Shown: positions 35,579-43,969 of the stretch, one piece after another
Layout: every line of letters starts with the position of its first letter
Position numbering within the stretch: the stretch's first letter is position 1
The notes under the pieces: generated by a model
What the model was told of the DNA's origin: nothing
Database searches by the model: none
Seen by the model: the letters and a program-made list of their open reading frames with translations, nothing else
Origin: Acinetobacter genomosp. 15BJ
GTDB lineage: Bacteria > Pseudomonadota > Gammaproteobacteria > Pseudomonadales > Moraxellaceae
Direction of reading: 5' to 3'
NCBI RefSeq assembly: GCF_000400715.1
Contig: NZ_KE007345.1
Span: forward strand, 196,351-260,350
DNA length: 64,000 nucleotides
Program-made: the position numbers and the translations under genes

Positions 35579-37217
35579 ATCTCGCTTGCTTATTCATTTC
35601 AAGCACTTCTGGCAAGCTGAGTGTTTGTCCATACAGCTGCTGTAAAATGAAAAGTTGCTGTTCCGCCTCTTCAAATTTGTGATTATAAGCAAGCAGCTGT
35701 GCATATTTCTTCAAGTTATAAGGCGTTGCCTTATTTTTAACTAAGGCATCAATCTGCTTCAAATCGCTCTCTGACATTCGTGTTTTCGGTTTTAGACCAA
35801 TCCAATCAAGCCGTTGTTGAAATTGAGTCAATAACAGAATTTTAGAACTTCCCAATATCTCTACTGTAGGTTGCTGATTTTTAAAAATTAAACGACTATT
35901 TTCCTGAAATAGCTTGTAATCCCGCCAGATCAATAACAGCAGTACGATACCAATCAGCCAGATAAAGCGAATGACATTTTTATTTAAAGTCACTGCTTTT
36001 AGCTGAGGTGTTTGTGCTTGAACTAGACCTAATAAAAAGCCCATAGGCAGTAGGAAATACGCATAACGTTGCGGAAACTCCAGCATGGCATGAATCAGAA
36101 TTGCCGCAACCATCATAATTGCAACTACTGAAGTGGTGTCTTTGGCATTTCGATCTAACCAAAAAAACCAGACTGCCATATAGCCAATAATCAAAAGCCC
36201 AAGTGGTAAGCCATTCCAGACCAAGATATCGAGCAATACATTATGCGCACTGATCACCCATTCATGTGAAGGATGTAAATTAAAAATACTAATCTGCGCG
36301 ATACTGGTTTGATTCCAGCCATAACCAAACCATGGCTGCTCTTTCAGCGCCAAAAGCATCTGCGTCCAGATATCAAAACGTAAATAGCCTGAACTCGCCC
36401 GTTCAGCCAAACTGGTTGTTTGGATGACTTCAGAGTTTGAGAACGTATCAATGGCATTTGTGAGCAGTGGTAAGCCCCATGCTGCAATCACAAAAAAACC
36501 AACGCACCAAATCCAAAGCTGAACGAAGTTGAAGCGTGGTTGCTGCTTGTATTGCTTATACATCCAATAAAATAGAATAAATAAACACACCACCCATGAA
36601 GTTCGAGACTGGGTTAAAGCAATGGTAAATAGGATCAATAGACTAGATGGCACTAGCCAACATGCAGCTACGACTCTTTTTTCATACAGATATAAGGCTC
36701 CCATAAGCCCCATGATCAGGAATGTTGCCAAATGATTGGGCTGTCCAAAATTAGCATAAGGGCGATCCCCTTTGAGCTGCATAATGCCATTAACCACACC
36801 ACCAAGCCCACACCATTGCACAATTGCCATCACACTACAGACAATCGCAATACCAAATAGCAGCTTAGAGGTCTCTTGCATCAGCACTTCACGCTGATCC
36901 ACTTGCAGCGAAAGGTTATAACCAAGGACGATCATCAGCCAAAAAGCGAATACATAGAGTGAGCTTAATAGTGACGTGCTAAAGTCATTGACTAGCCCAA
37001 AGCCCCATTGTAGCAATGGAGCAGCAATAATCGGTGCGATCCAGAGTTGAACTCTGGGAATAATCATTTTTTTATTGAGAAAAACAGCAAGTAAAACCAA
37101 GCCAGCTGCAAAACTAGCAAGCTCCCCTGAAAAAGTCACCCAAGGATAAGTATGAAATGGGGAAAGCCAAGCAAAGCTGATCAGAACACTGGCAAGAAAA
37201 AAGCATAAAAATTGCAT
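35577..37217 (-). CDS. pglL: PglL-family O-oligosaccharyltransferase (Wzy_C)
   Basis: 546 aa, about a dozen membrane helices with a large periplasmic loop. The loop has FGYGWNQTS and, further on, HEWVISAHNVLLDILVWNGL, the H-containing Wzy_C/PglL pattern; GQPNHLATFLIMG is the N-terminal family motif. A roughly 120-residue cytosolic or periplasmic tail follows the last helix. Such enzymes move lipid-linked glycans onto serines or threonines of periplasmic proteins or pilin. In Acinetobacter one copy is general and a second is pilin-specific; this copy, downstream of tfpZ, is the better candidate for the general one, but that is inferred. Confidence 0.85.
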   Translation of the reverse strand: MQFLCFFLASVLISFAWLSPFHTYPWVTFSGELASFAAGLVLLAVFLNKKMIIPRVQLWIAPIIAAPLLQWGFGLVNDFSTSLLSSLYVFAFWLMIVLGYNLSLQVDQREVLMQETSKLLFGIAIVCSVMAIVQWCGLGGVVNGIMQLKGDRPYANFGQPNHLATFLIMGLMGALYLYEKRVVAACWLVPSSLLILFTIALTQSRTSWVVCLFILFYWMYKQYKQQPRFNFVQLWIWCVGFFVIAAWGLPLLTNAIDTFSNSEVIQTTSLAERASSGYLRFDIWTQMLLALKEQPWFGYGWNQTSIAQISIFNLHPSHEWVISAHNVLLDILVWNGLPLGLLIIGYMAVWFFWLDRNAKDTTSVVAIMMVAAILIHAMLEFPQRYAYFLLPMGFLLGLVQAQTPQLKAVTLNKNVIRFIWLIGIVLLLLIWRDYKLFQENSRLIFKNQQPTVEILGSSKILLLTQFQQRLDWIGLKPKTRMSESDLKQIDALVKNKATPYNLKKYAQLLAYNHKFEEAEQQLFILQQLYGQTLSLPEVLEMNKQAR

Positions 37218-37299
37218 ACTTTATACATAAGAAAAAAGCTTAGTGAATTATATCTCTAAGCCTTAAGCTACAAATTAAATATAAGATAAAAACTACAAT

Positions 37300-38031
37300 T
37301 TACTTCCAAGGTCGTAGGTCGACAATTTTAACCACTTCTCCTTTTTCTTTATTAATGAGAACCGTCATATCAACTGCATTCGCTTTTAACGGTAAGAAAG
37401 CCGTCGCCTGCGGGTATTTTGCTAGTACAGTCTGTACATTAGCCTTATCATTAAATTGGCTTAATAATTTTAAATCTTGAGCACGATGCTGAATTTTTTG
37501 CTTTACTCGTTCTAATGGTACGTAGCGCTCGGGCTTTTGAGCAATTGAAATCCCTCCCAATAACTCTGCGAACATTTCCTTACTACGAACATCTTTATCT
37601 TTTGCAAATTCAACCCCTACAAACTGAGGCTGCCAAGAAGGCTTTTGATATCGAGGCAATGCCTGTGCAATATGCTCCGTTAGAATTTCATTATTACGTA
37701 CAAGCTCAAAACGATCTACATTATAAGCAAGCCATACGGGCCGCCCTTGAGCAATACTATATACGCCATAACTCAATGCACTCAATTGAATTAAAATAAT
37801 AATGCTTAAATCCATTGTCAAATTCTTTTTTCCTTCTTTATAGACCAGTAGGCCCAATAATGGTCCAACAACTACATCAATGGCTAACATCATAAGAAAA
37901 ATATGCGTCACCCCTACTGCTTGAGCAAGTGGATCGGGGTACCAAATAAAGAAAACAACACCGACCACAATTAAAACAATAAAGAAAGAAATTGCTAAAT
38001 GACTTAAAAAAAACTTAAAGCGTTTCGACAC
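37300..38031 (-). CDS. tfpZ: TfpX/TfpZ-type pilin accessory protein
   Basis: About 243 aa. The N-terminal half has several membrane helices (HLAISFFIVLIVVGVVFF, then GPLLGLLVYKEGKK). The C-terminal half is a periplasmic domain with RPVWLAYNVDRFELVR, a hallmark of the TfpZ/FimB-like family encoded beside some pilin alleles. These proteins aid stability or assembly of the cognate pilin. Two GTG codons compete; I choose 38031 (SD AGG eight bases upstream, giving MSKRFKFFLSH) over 38040. It lies 34 bases after the second pilin gene, so it is probably co-transcribed with it. Confidence 0.8.
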   Translation of the reverse strand: MSKRFKFFLSHLAISFFIVLIVVGVVFFIWYPDPLAQAVGVTHIFLMMLAIDVVVGPLLGLLVYKEGKKNLTMDLSIIILIQLSALSYGVYSIAQGRPVWLAYNVDRFELVRNNEILTEHIAQALPRYQKPSWQPQFVGVEFAKDKDVRSKEMFAELLGGISIAQKPERYVPLERVKQKIQHRAQDLKLLSQFNDKANVQTVLAKYPQATAFLPLKANAVDMTVLINKEKGEVVKIVDLRPWK

Positions 38032-38065
38032 AAAAATCACCTAGAAAATTTGAATCCATTAATAG

Positions 38066-38578
38066 TTATCTACATTCAGATGGCGCATACATGGAAGGTA
38101 AAGTCCCTAAATCAGCGACCAATCCTTTTGCTGTCGCTGCTGTAGATGTAAGTGTTGCACAAGCCCAGTCAATCGTTCCATTTGAAGTTGCTGTTAATTT
38201 GGCTCGGGCAACATTTGGTGTCAGCACAAGTGTTTGCCCCAAAACGGCTGTTGGTAACCCCACATTTGAATCTGTTGTTAATTTAACAGTAATTACACCA
38301 TCATTCGCAATTTGTATATCTGAAACATATCTTGTTTGCTTTTCAGTTGCAGCTCTTGCACTATAATCTGTTGCCGTATTTACAACCATAGCAATTCCTC
38401 CTACCAAGAAAGATTCACTCACCATTGTTTTTGCCGCACTTGCGATCACCAAAGCCTCACCAATCTTAGCTCGTGCTACATGATTTTGATATGCAGGAAT
38501 CGCCACTGCCGCTAACACCCCAATAATTGCAACAACTATCATGAGTTCAATCAACGTAAAACCATGATTGTTTTTCAT
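38066..38578 (-). CDS. pilA: Major-type IV pilin, second copy
   Basis: 170 aa. MKNNHG^[18 protein letters not shown] is a textbook type IVa prepilin, followed by [16 protein letters not shown]. The disulfide loop would run from WACATL to the C-terminal PSECR. It shares the N-terminal helix and the APSECR end with the first pilin (40588-41127), but the middle differs. It is followed by tfpZ. Strong homology to PilA/ComP-type pilins. Which of the two forms the shaft cannot be told. Confidence 0.92.
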   Translation of the reverse strand: MKNNHGFTLIELMIVVAIIGVLAAVAIPAYQNHVARAKIGEALVIASAAKTMVSESFLVGGIAMVVNTATDYSARAATEKQTRYVSDIQIANDGVITVKLTTDSNVGLPTAVLGQTLVLTPNVARAKLTATSNGTIDWACATLTSTAATAKGLVADLGTLPSMYAPSECR

Positions 38579-38613
38579 TATGGTATCTCTATAAATTTCT
38601 TACTAATAAGATA

Positions 38614-38629
38614 ATCAAAAAACATGCCA
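38614..38629 (-). promoter_or_regulatory. Degenerate sigma-54-like site before the second pilin
   Basis: On the minus strand TGGCATGTTTTTTGAT keeps the -24 element TGGCA and the spacing, but the -12 element is TTGA rather than TTGC. The implied start would leave a leader of about 25 bases. Weak on its own. Confidence 0.35.
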
Positions 38630-38794
38630 AAAAATAAAACAAATAAAAAACAATACTTTAAAATAAAACAAGAAAATAGAAAATCCATTTTTTTAAAAAA
38701 AGTGACAATTTTTTCCCTTTTAAAACGTATTTGCCCCTCTTACTTTCTTACTGTATATGAGAGGCAAAATATAAAACTACTACCCTAAAATAGT

Positions 38795-40483
38795 CTAATT
38801 TTTATACTTCCTATTAATAACCTCATAAATCTCTTTAAATTCAATTGGATTTTGTTCAGAAAGAGCTCTTAAGTATTGCTTTGTTTCACCACAGTTGCTT
38901 CTGAACTCATATTGGCAAGAAGCACTAAAATAATAAATAGCGGTTTCCGTATTTTTATTCATAGCTAAGAAAGTAGCATGCCTAACTAAATAAGGATATG
39001 TAGGGAAATAGTTTACAACTTTTGCGCCTAACTCTATTTTTTCCTTTAAACTAAAATTCCCTTCCGCAATAATTTCATAAACCATTATGTCATTAAAAAA
39101 TCCGAAACCAAAAACTGGCTTTAACTCAACAATTTTTTCTGCTTTTTTTTCCAAAGTCACATTATCATTAGCCATCAGGTCAAAAACTTTTGCCAACTCT
39201 CTGTATTGAAAAGAATAATACAATGAAAGGAAGCCGAGTACGCTCAAGGCCAAAGAAAATAGATACCCTCTTTTCACCCAATAAAAAGGTTTATTCTCAC
39301 TAACAAAAAGAGAAAGGAAAATAGAAAAAATCATTAAGTATTTCAACTCCCACAAAGGGAATTCAAAGCACGAATAAATTAAAAAAACCAGCAATATCAT
39401 AAAAACATAGGCTTCTTTTATGTTAGATATTTTTATATTTTTAATAAATACATATACAAAAAAAGCAATAACAGCTAAACCTAAAAAACCAAATTCACTT
39501 ATCAATTGGCTAATAAAAAAATGAGAGTGATCTGCTGAACTAAACCATTTTATTTGTTCAAAATGATTTAACCCTGTTCCAGTAAAATTCTTCCAACCAA
39601 CCCCTGTAATTGGATGCTCAGAAATATTTAACCACGACTGGTATAAAAGAGAAATCCTAGGATCATCTAAAGCCGATGTTGTCCTCTCAACAAGGCCTGT
39701 TGTTTGCGAAAAAAATGGATATGCTAAAATTCCACAGAATAATCCAGCCAAACAAAAAAATAGATCTTTTAATTTTAATAAATAATTTTTTGTAAAATAA
39801 TTCTGCATTCCATTAAACATGCCTACACAAAAAATAAGCATTAAAAATCCACTCCGACTTACAGTAAAAGCAACCCCCACACTTAAGAAAAATATAATAA
39901 TGTATTTTATAACATTACTCTTAATATAAGACATTGAAGAAATAACACCCAAAACAAAGACAAATGCTGCTTGATTAGGCTGAAATAAATTCCCAGAGAA
40001 GCGCTCTTTTTGCAATGGAAGCTTCATTAGATCAACAATGTTTAAAAGCTTAAAAACATGAAGCATTTGTGTTAGTAGCAACAAAATAGCACCAACCACT
40101 AAAATACCTCCCATATTTTTAATTAGCCTCTCTTTATCGATAATATTAGAAGCAGCAACAGATAAAAAAAATACAAGTAGCACAACAGCTAATGGAAAAA
40201 TAAGACCATCGATATAAATAATATTATTTAAAATTGGCTGTAACAGTAAAACAAAGAAAATTAAGATCCAAAGGAAATTACTGAAATAAATTTCAACTTT
40301 CCCTCGATGAAATGCAAAGAGACCACCGACCGAGCATAGAAAAAAAACAATACTATGTATATAAAAGTCATGATAACTCGGGGCATAATGCTGATAACTT
40401 AAGATTCCATATAGAAAAGCAAATCCAATAAAAAAAGTAAAAATTTTTTCGTCCATTTGCTTTAACTGCAATATATTTCCCAT
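38795..40483 (-). CDS. Wzy_C-family oligosaccharyltransferase beside the first pilin (TfpO/PglL-ComP type)
   Basis: 562 aa, many membrane helices, with GNLFQPNQAAFVFVLG, then a periplasmic loop with TGVGWKNFTG and DHSHFFISQLISEFGFLG, the Wzy_C/PglL active-site pattern. GGGG lies five bases before the ATG. It follows pilA directly, the position of pilin-specific transferases in Acinetobacter. Its DNA looks more AT-rich, with many Ile/Phe/Lys codons, than the second transferase at 35577-37217, hinting at separate acquisition. Both pilins end in Cys-Arg, not the terminal serine targeted by TfpO, so an internal glycosylation site is more likely. Confidence 0.83.
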   Translation of the reverse strand: MGNILQLKQMDEKIFTFFIGFAFLYGILSYQHYAPSYHDFYIHSIVFFLCSVGGLFAFHRGKVEIYFSNFLWILIFFVLLLQPILNNIIYIDGLIFPLAVVLLVFFLSVAASNIIDKERLIKNMGGILVVGAILLLLTQMLHVFKLLNIVDLMKLPLQKERFSGNLFQPNQAAFVFVLGVISSMSYIKSNVIKYIIIFFLSVGVAFTVSRSGFLMLIFCVGMFNGMQNYFTKNYLLKLKDLFFCLAGLFCGILAYPFFSQTTGLVERTTSALDDPRISLLYQSWLNISEHPITGVGWKNFTGTGLNHFEQIKWFSSADHSHFFISQLISEFGFLGLAVIAFFVYVFIKNIKISNIKEAYVFMILLVFLIYSCFEFPLWELKYLMIFSIFLSLFVSENKPFYWVKRGYLFSLALSVLGFLSLYYSFQYRELAKVFDLMANDNVTLEKKAEKIVELKPVFGFGFFNDIMVYEIIAEGNFSLKEKIELGAKVVNYFPTYPYLVRHATFLAMNKNTETAIYYFSASCQYEFRSNCGETKQYLRALSEQNPIEFKEIYEVINRKYKN

Positions 40484-40540
40484 CTTTGCCCCTGAAAACG
40501 ATTAAACATTATTTTTTAATCACAACTAAAAATTGCGAAT

Positions 40541-40573
40541 AAAAAAAGACTGGCAAACTGCCAGTCTTTTTTT
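40541..40573 (-). terminator. Intrinsic terminator of pilA
   Basis: AGACTGGCA (40547-40555), loop AAC, TGCCAGTCT (40559-40567), with A- and T-runs. It lies right after the pilA stop, so the downstream transferase is read at low level or from its own promoter. Confidence 0.92.
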
Positions 40574-40587
40574 ATGCAACGCTGAGC

Positions 40588-41127
40588 TTAACGACACTCA
40601 GAAGGCGCAAATTTAGATGGTAAATCACCTGTCGCTGTACCAGCAATAGTAGCTCCAGCACGAGCCGTAGCTTGTGTAATTGAATCAGTACCACATGCCC
40701 ACTGTACAGAACCTTCAACACCATTAGCCAAAACAACAGCTGTGCCTGTCGCATCAGAAACATAAGGAACCATTTTCATAGTTTTAACTTGAGCAGCTGT
40801 AGGTAAACTTGTATCGTTAGTTGTTGTAAGCGTAATAATACCTGTAGCACTCGCAGCACTAATTGAACGTAAATATTTACTTACTGGCGCAGTAGCAGAA
40901 CCTTTTGAAACTGCACCCGCTGCAGATGCAACACCCACCATACCATTAGTTTGGAAGCCTTCTGAAATTGCAGATTTCGCAGCAGCACCCGCAGCAATTA
41001 CTTCAGAAACCTTCGCTCGTACCGTATAATCTTGATATGCAGGAATCGCAACTGCCGCCAAGATACCGATAATCGCGACAACGATCATCAATTCGATAAG
41101 AGTAAAACCCTTTTGCATTGATTTCAT
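40588..41127 (-). CDS. pilA: Type IV major pilin PilA/ComP-like, first copy
   Basis: 179 aa. MKSMQKG^[18 protein letters not shown] with a seven-residue leader; the mature helix continues [20 protein letters not shown]. The disulfide loop runs from WACGTDS to the C-terminal APSECR. The centre is rich in Ala, Ser and Thr, plausible O-glycosylation targets for the adjacent transferase. GGAG lies eight bases before the ATG, and a sigma-54 promoter match is 55 bases upstream. The strong promoter, strong terminator and codon-rich small gene point to high expression as the shaft pilin. Confidence 0.95.
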   Translation of the reverse strand: MKSMQKGFTLIELMIVVAIIGILAAVAIPAYQDYTVRAKVSEVIAAGAAAKSAISEGFQTNGMVGVASAAGAVSKGSATAPVSKYLRSISAASATGIITLTTTNDTSLPTAAQVKTMKMVPYVSDATGTAVVLANGVEGSVQWACGTDSITQATARAGATIAGTATGDLPSKFAPSECR

Positions 41128-41181
41128 AACATTTCTCCAATGGATATTTTTTTATAAGCTTTTTTCAGCTATTTAGTAATT

Positions 41182-41197
41182 AGCATGTTTTATGCCA
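41182..41197 (-). promoter_or_regulatory. Sigma-54 (RpoN) promoter of pilA
   Basis: Minus-strand TGGCATAAAACATGCT has TGGCA at -24 and TGC at -12 with exact RpoN spacing. It predicts a start of transcription near 41171 and a 44-base leader. pilA is RpoN/PilSR-dependent in Pseudomonas, which supports the call. Confidence 0.75.
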
Positions 41198-41462
41198 GTC
41201 CTTAGCTTAGCTAATTTTAACCTAAAAAAACAGGGACTTAAAAAAATTTCATGTTGGATAAAATCAAAGCAATTCAGACACTTTAAGAAAAAAAATGACA
41301 AATAACGTCATCTTTACTGCTTAATTATTCTTTTTTTTAGCTAATGAATTTGACTATTTTCTACTTGTATGTAAATTGAGCGACTCAATTCACAAAAAAT
41401 TTATTAATATTTTTTTTACCGCTTATCAGAAGATATTTGGCACAATCGGCCGATAATAGATT

Positions 41463-41488
41463 TAATGTACAGAACATTCTGCACATTA
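41463..41488. promoter_or_regulatory. 26-bp near-perfect palindrome in the pilA upstream region
   Basis: TAATGTACAGAA-CA-TTCTGCACATTA: 11 of 12 arm positions pair. No T-run follows on either strand, so it looks like a dimeric regulator site rather than a terminator. It is in the 413-base AT-rich gap (41128-41540) that otherwise holds only the pilA promoter; no ORF is credible there. Confidence 0.5.
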
Positions 41489-41540
41489 ATTGATTTTAGA
41501 CAAAACAACAAGCCCCATTTTTAAATGGCAAGATCGCGTT

Positions 41541-42101
41541 TTAATTTAGAATAATCGGTTCATTCGGCAATTCATTTTGATCATTGAGGTCTGTTTTCAC
41601 GTAATACTGGTCTAGTACCTGACCAACCTCTGCAACACCATTATTTACGGCTTGTAAATATTGCTTTTGAGCCAACAACAGTACGATGCTTTGACAGATC
41701 CTATTCCAAGTTTCAGTCGGTGTGGCATTTTTTAAACCGCGATCAATCACAATCTCGACTTTACGCTCGCATAAATTGAGATAGAGTAGTACACCACTAT
41801 TCAGTTCAGTATCCCAAACACCCAACTCGGCAAACAGTTGTTGCGCGCGTAAACGGGTATTTTGATGATAGGCTTGTGAACAAGGGATATGTCCTTCAAT
41901 CACCACCTGAATCTCACCCACATGGCCCTTTTCCGCCTGCTGGACGGTTTTGGCAATCTCTGATCGATCTTGCTTACTAAAATAACGATGCGCAGAAGAG
42001 ACGTAGAGAAAATGCTTGAACCAACGTTTTAAACTCGGTTGCACATGCTCATCCAATTTAGGTTGGGTAATAATCTGTGTTGTATCTGTCTTGGTTACCA
42101 T
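41541..42101 (-). CDS. TPM-domain protein (small)
   Basis: 186 aa. The TPM fold is seen as FSKQDRSEIAKTVQQAEKGH, GEIQVVIEGHIP and SGVLLYLNLCERKVEIVIDRGL. It has no signal peptide or clear membrane segment, so it is predicted cytosolic. It overlaps the larger TPM gene by seven bases and is third in lemA-TPM-TPM. TPM proteins often accompany LemA; their job is not settled (a phosphatase role and a photosystem repair role have been described in other organisms). Confidence 0.8.
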   Translation of the reverse strand: MVTKTDTTQIITQPKLDEHVQPSLKRWFKHFLYVSSAHRYFSKQDRSEIAKTVQQAEKGHVGEIQVVIEGHIPCSQAYHQNTRLRAQQLFAELGVWDTELNSGVLLYLNLCERKVEIVIDRGLKNATPTETWNRICQSIVLLLAQKQYLQAVNNGVAEVGQVLDQYYVKTDLNDQNELPNEPIILN

Positions 42102-43165
42102 GAGCCTGATGCTCCTCCCCCGCCAAAGCTACCGCCGCCGCCACTATAACCACCACCGCTGCCGCCACCGAATCCTCCACCTCCGCCGCCACGACCACCA
42201 CCTGACAGGAAGGCTTGGAAAATAAGTTGTGCCAATGAAGTAATCAATAAAAAGAAAATCCCGACACCGAGCAATAAGCTCATGACCAGACCCGCACCGT
42301 TAACCAAACCAGCAACAGTTGCAGCAACGGCTGCAGTGGAAGCACTTAAACGATTACCAACAATAAATGAACCAACGACACCTGCTACCAGAATGAATAA
42401 AGCCATAGTCAAAGTATTGTCTTTGGCTTGCTGCGCTTGTATCGCTTGTTCATGCCGATCTTTCAATTCTTGTGCGGCTTGCTGCGCAATCTCTGGGTCT
42501 AAATTGACTATGCGACTGATTTCATCTAATCCCGCAGAAATACCTTGTGCGTATTGCCCCTGTTTAAAATACGGGGTAATTTGATTGCGGATAATCCGAC
42601 TCAATACCACATCAGGCAGTACGCCCTCCAAACCATAACCCGTCAAGATCTGGATATTACGATCATTGACTGCAATCGCCATCAGTAAGCCATTATCACG
42701 TTTTGCTGAGCCAAGCTGCCATTTTTCACCCGTTCTCAAAGCAAAATCAAAAATGGCTTCCTGCCCAGTGGTTGGTACGATAATTACCCCGATTTGCGCT
42801 TTGCCTTGCTGATACAGACTGAGAATTTTCTGATTGAGTTGCTGCATTTCAGCAGCACTCAATACTTTGGCCTGATCAATCACGGGTTGATTTAAAGTTG
42901 GCAAACCACGAATCGATTCGCCCTCTGCCATGTCATTCGCCACTTGTGGCAATGCAGGAGTTTCAGCATTTGGCGTGGCTGGTGTAGTCGTCGTTTTATT
43001 CTTTTGCTGTTCTTGGATAATTTTACCCGCAACAAGCACATCACTTTGATCGGTTGCGGTCGCGACTTCAGCCCAAACCGTATGTTGGAAAAACAGTGTC
43101 GCAAAAATAATGGTTAAAACAGGTAGGATTCTCTGCTTTAAGCTCTGCTTAAACACGTTCAACAT
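42095..43165 (-). CDS. Membrane TPM-domain protein with glycine-rich tail (YgcG-like)
   Basis: 356 aa. Signal peptide to about residue 33 (FFQHTVWA), a TPM domain starting GLPTLNQPVIDQAKVLSAAE, with QIGVIIVPTTGQEAIFDFAL and GYGLEGVLPDVVLSRI, a coiled acidic stretch, two membrane helices, and a tail of Gly/Ser repeats ending GGGGASGSW. The frame opens at 43180, but AGGAG is seven bases before the ATG at 43165. It is typical of proteins encoded next to LemA and probably sits in the inner membrane facing the periplasm. Confidence 0.85.
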   Translation of the reverse strand: MLNVFKQSLKQRILPVLTIIFATLFFQHTVWAEVATATDQSDVLVAGKIIQEQQKNKTTTTPATPNAETPALPQVANDMAEGESIRGLPTLNQPVIDQAKVLSAAEMQQLNQKILSLYQQGKAQIGVIIVPTTGQEAIFDFALRTGEKWQLGSAKRDNGLLMAIAVNDRNIQILTGYGLEGVLPDVVLSRIIRNQITPYFKQGQYAQGISAGLDEISRIVNLDPEIAQQAAQELKDRHEQAIQAQQAKDNTLTMALFILVAGVVGSFIVGNRLSASTAAVAATVAGLVNGAGLVMSLLLGVGIFFLLITSLAQLIFQAFLSGGGRGGGGGGFGGGSGGGYSGGGGSFGGGGASGSW

Positions 43166-43201
43166 ACGGTAACTCCTCACAGTTCAAAACAATTTCAGAT
43201 A

Positions 43202-43792
43202 TTAATTAAATGAAACTGTTGGCGCTTGCTGTGCAGACTGTTCCGCTTTAAAGTTTTCTTTGGTTTTCATGCCAATGACTTTAGCAGTCAACGCTTGAGG
43301 GAATTGGCGTACGTAGCCGTTGTAATCTTGAACCGTGGTAATATAACGGTTACGCGCAACCGCGATACGGTTTTCAGTACCTTCAAGTTGTGCTTGTAAA
43401 TCACGGAATTGCTCATTGGCTTTTAAGTCAGGATAACTTTCTGAAACCGCAATCAAGCGCGATAATGCACCCGTCAATTGGCTTTGCGCTTGTTGGTATT
43501 TCTCAAATAGTGCTGGATCTTCCAACACTTCTTTATCAACTTTTAAGCCTGCGACATTAGAACGCGCTTGAGTGACTTCAACCAAAACTTGCTCTTCATG
43601 TTTGGCATAGCCTTTCACCACATTGACCAAATTCGGCACCAGATCAGCACGGCGTTGGTATTGGTTTTGAACTTCAGACCAAGAAGCTGTCACTGCCTCG
43701 TCTTTGACTTGCAAAGTGTTATAACCACAGCCCGTAAATAACAAGGTGCTTGCCAATACAGTTGCCAATGCGGTTTGTTTGATGATTTTCAT
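43202..43792 (-). CDS. lemA: LemA family lipoprotein
   Basis: 196 aa. Lipobox LLFTGC with Cys22 makes it a lipoprotein. The LemA signature follows: SWSEVQNQYQRRADLVPNLV and VKGYAKHEEQVL, with a helical body. LemA proteins have a short N-terminal anchor and a four-helix periplasmic domain; their function is unknown. It is first of a three-gene set with the two TPM proteins, 36 bases before the next start. Confidence 0.92.
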   Translation of the reverse strand: MKIIKQTALATVLASTLLFTGCGYNTLQVKDEAVTASWSEVQNQYQRRADLVPNLVNVVKGYAKHEEQVLVEVTQARSNVAGLKVDKEVLEDPALFEKYQQAQSQLTGALSRLIAVSESYPDLKANEQFRDLQAQLEGTENRIAVARNRYITTVQDYNGYVRQFPQALTAKVIGMKTKENFKAEQSAQQAPTVSFN

Positions 43793-43900
43793 AAAAATTT
43801 ATCCTCAAGTTTTTCTTTATATTTTTGCGATAATTCATTGTAATGAGATTTTTTGTCGGCTGTGTAACATTTATTAAAGTTGCTTTATCTGAATTTAAAT

Positions 43901-43936
43901 AAAAAAGGCATTACTCAAGAATCTTGATGTAATGCC
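43901..43936 (-). terminator. Strong intrinsic terminator of the 43970-44878 gene
   Basis: GGCATTAC-TCAAG (43907-43919) pairs with CTTGA-T-GTAATGCC (43923-43936) with one bulge; on the minus strand a T-run follows. Confidence 0.9.
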
Positions 43937-43969
43937 ATGCTAAGCAACTTTGATGGTATTGGATGATGA

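Noticed and set aside
41445..41454. ATCGGCCGAT palindrome near the pilA upstream region
   Set aside because: Ten bases only; short palindromes of this size are expected by chance, unlike the 26-bp one nearby.
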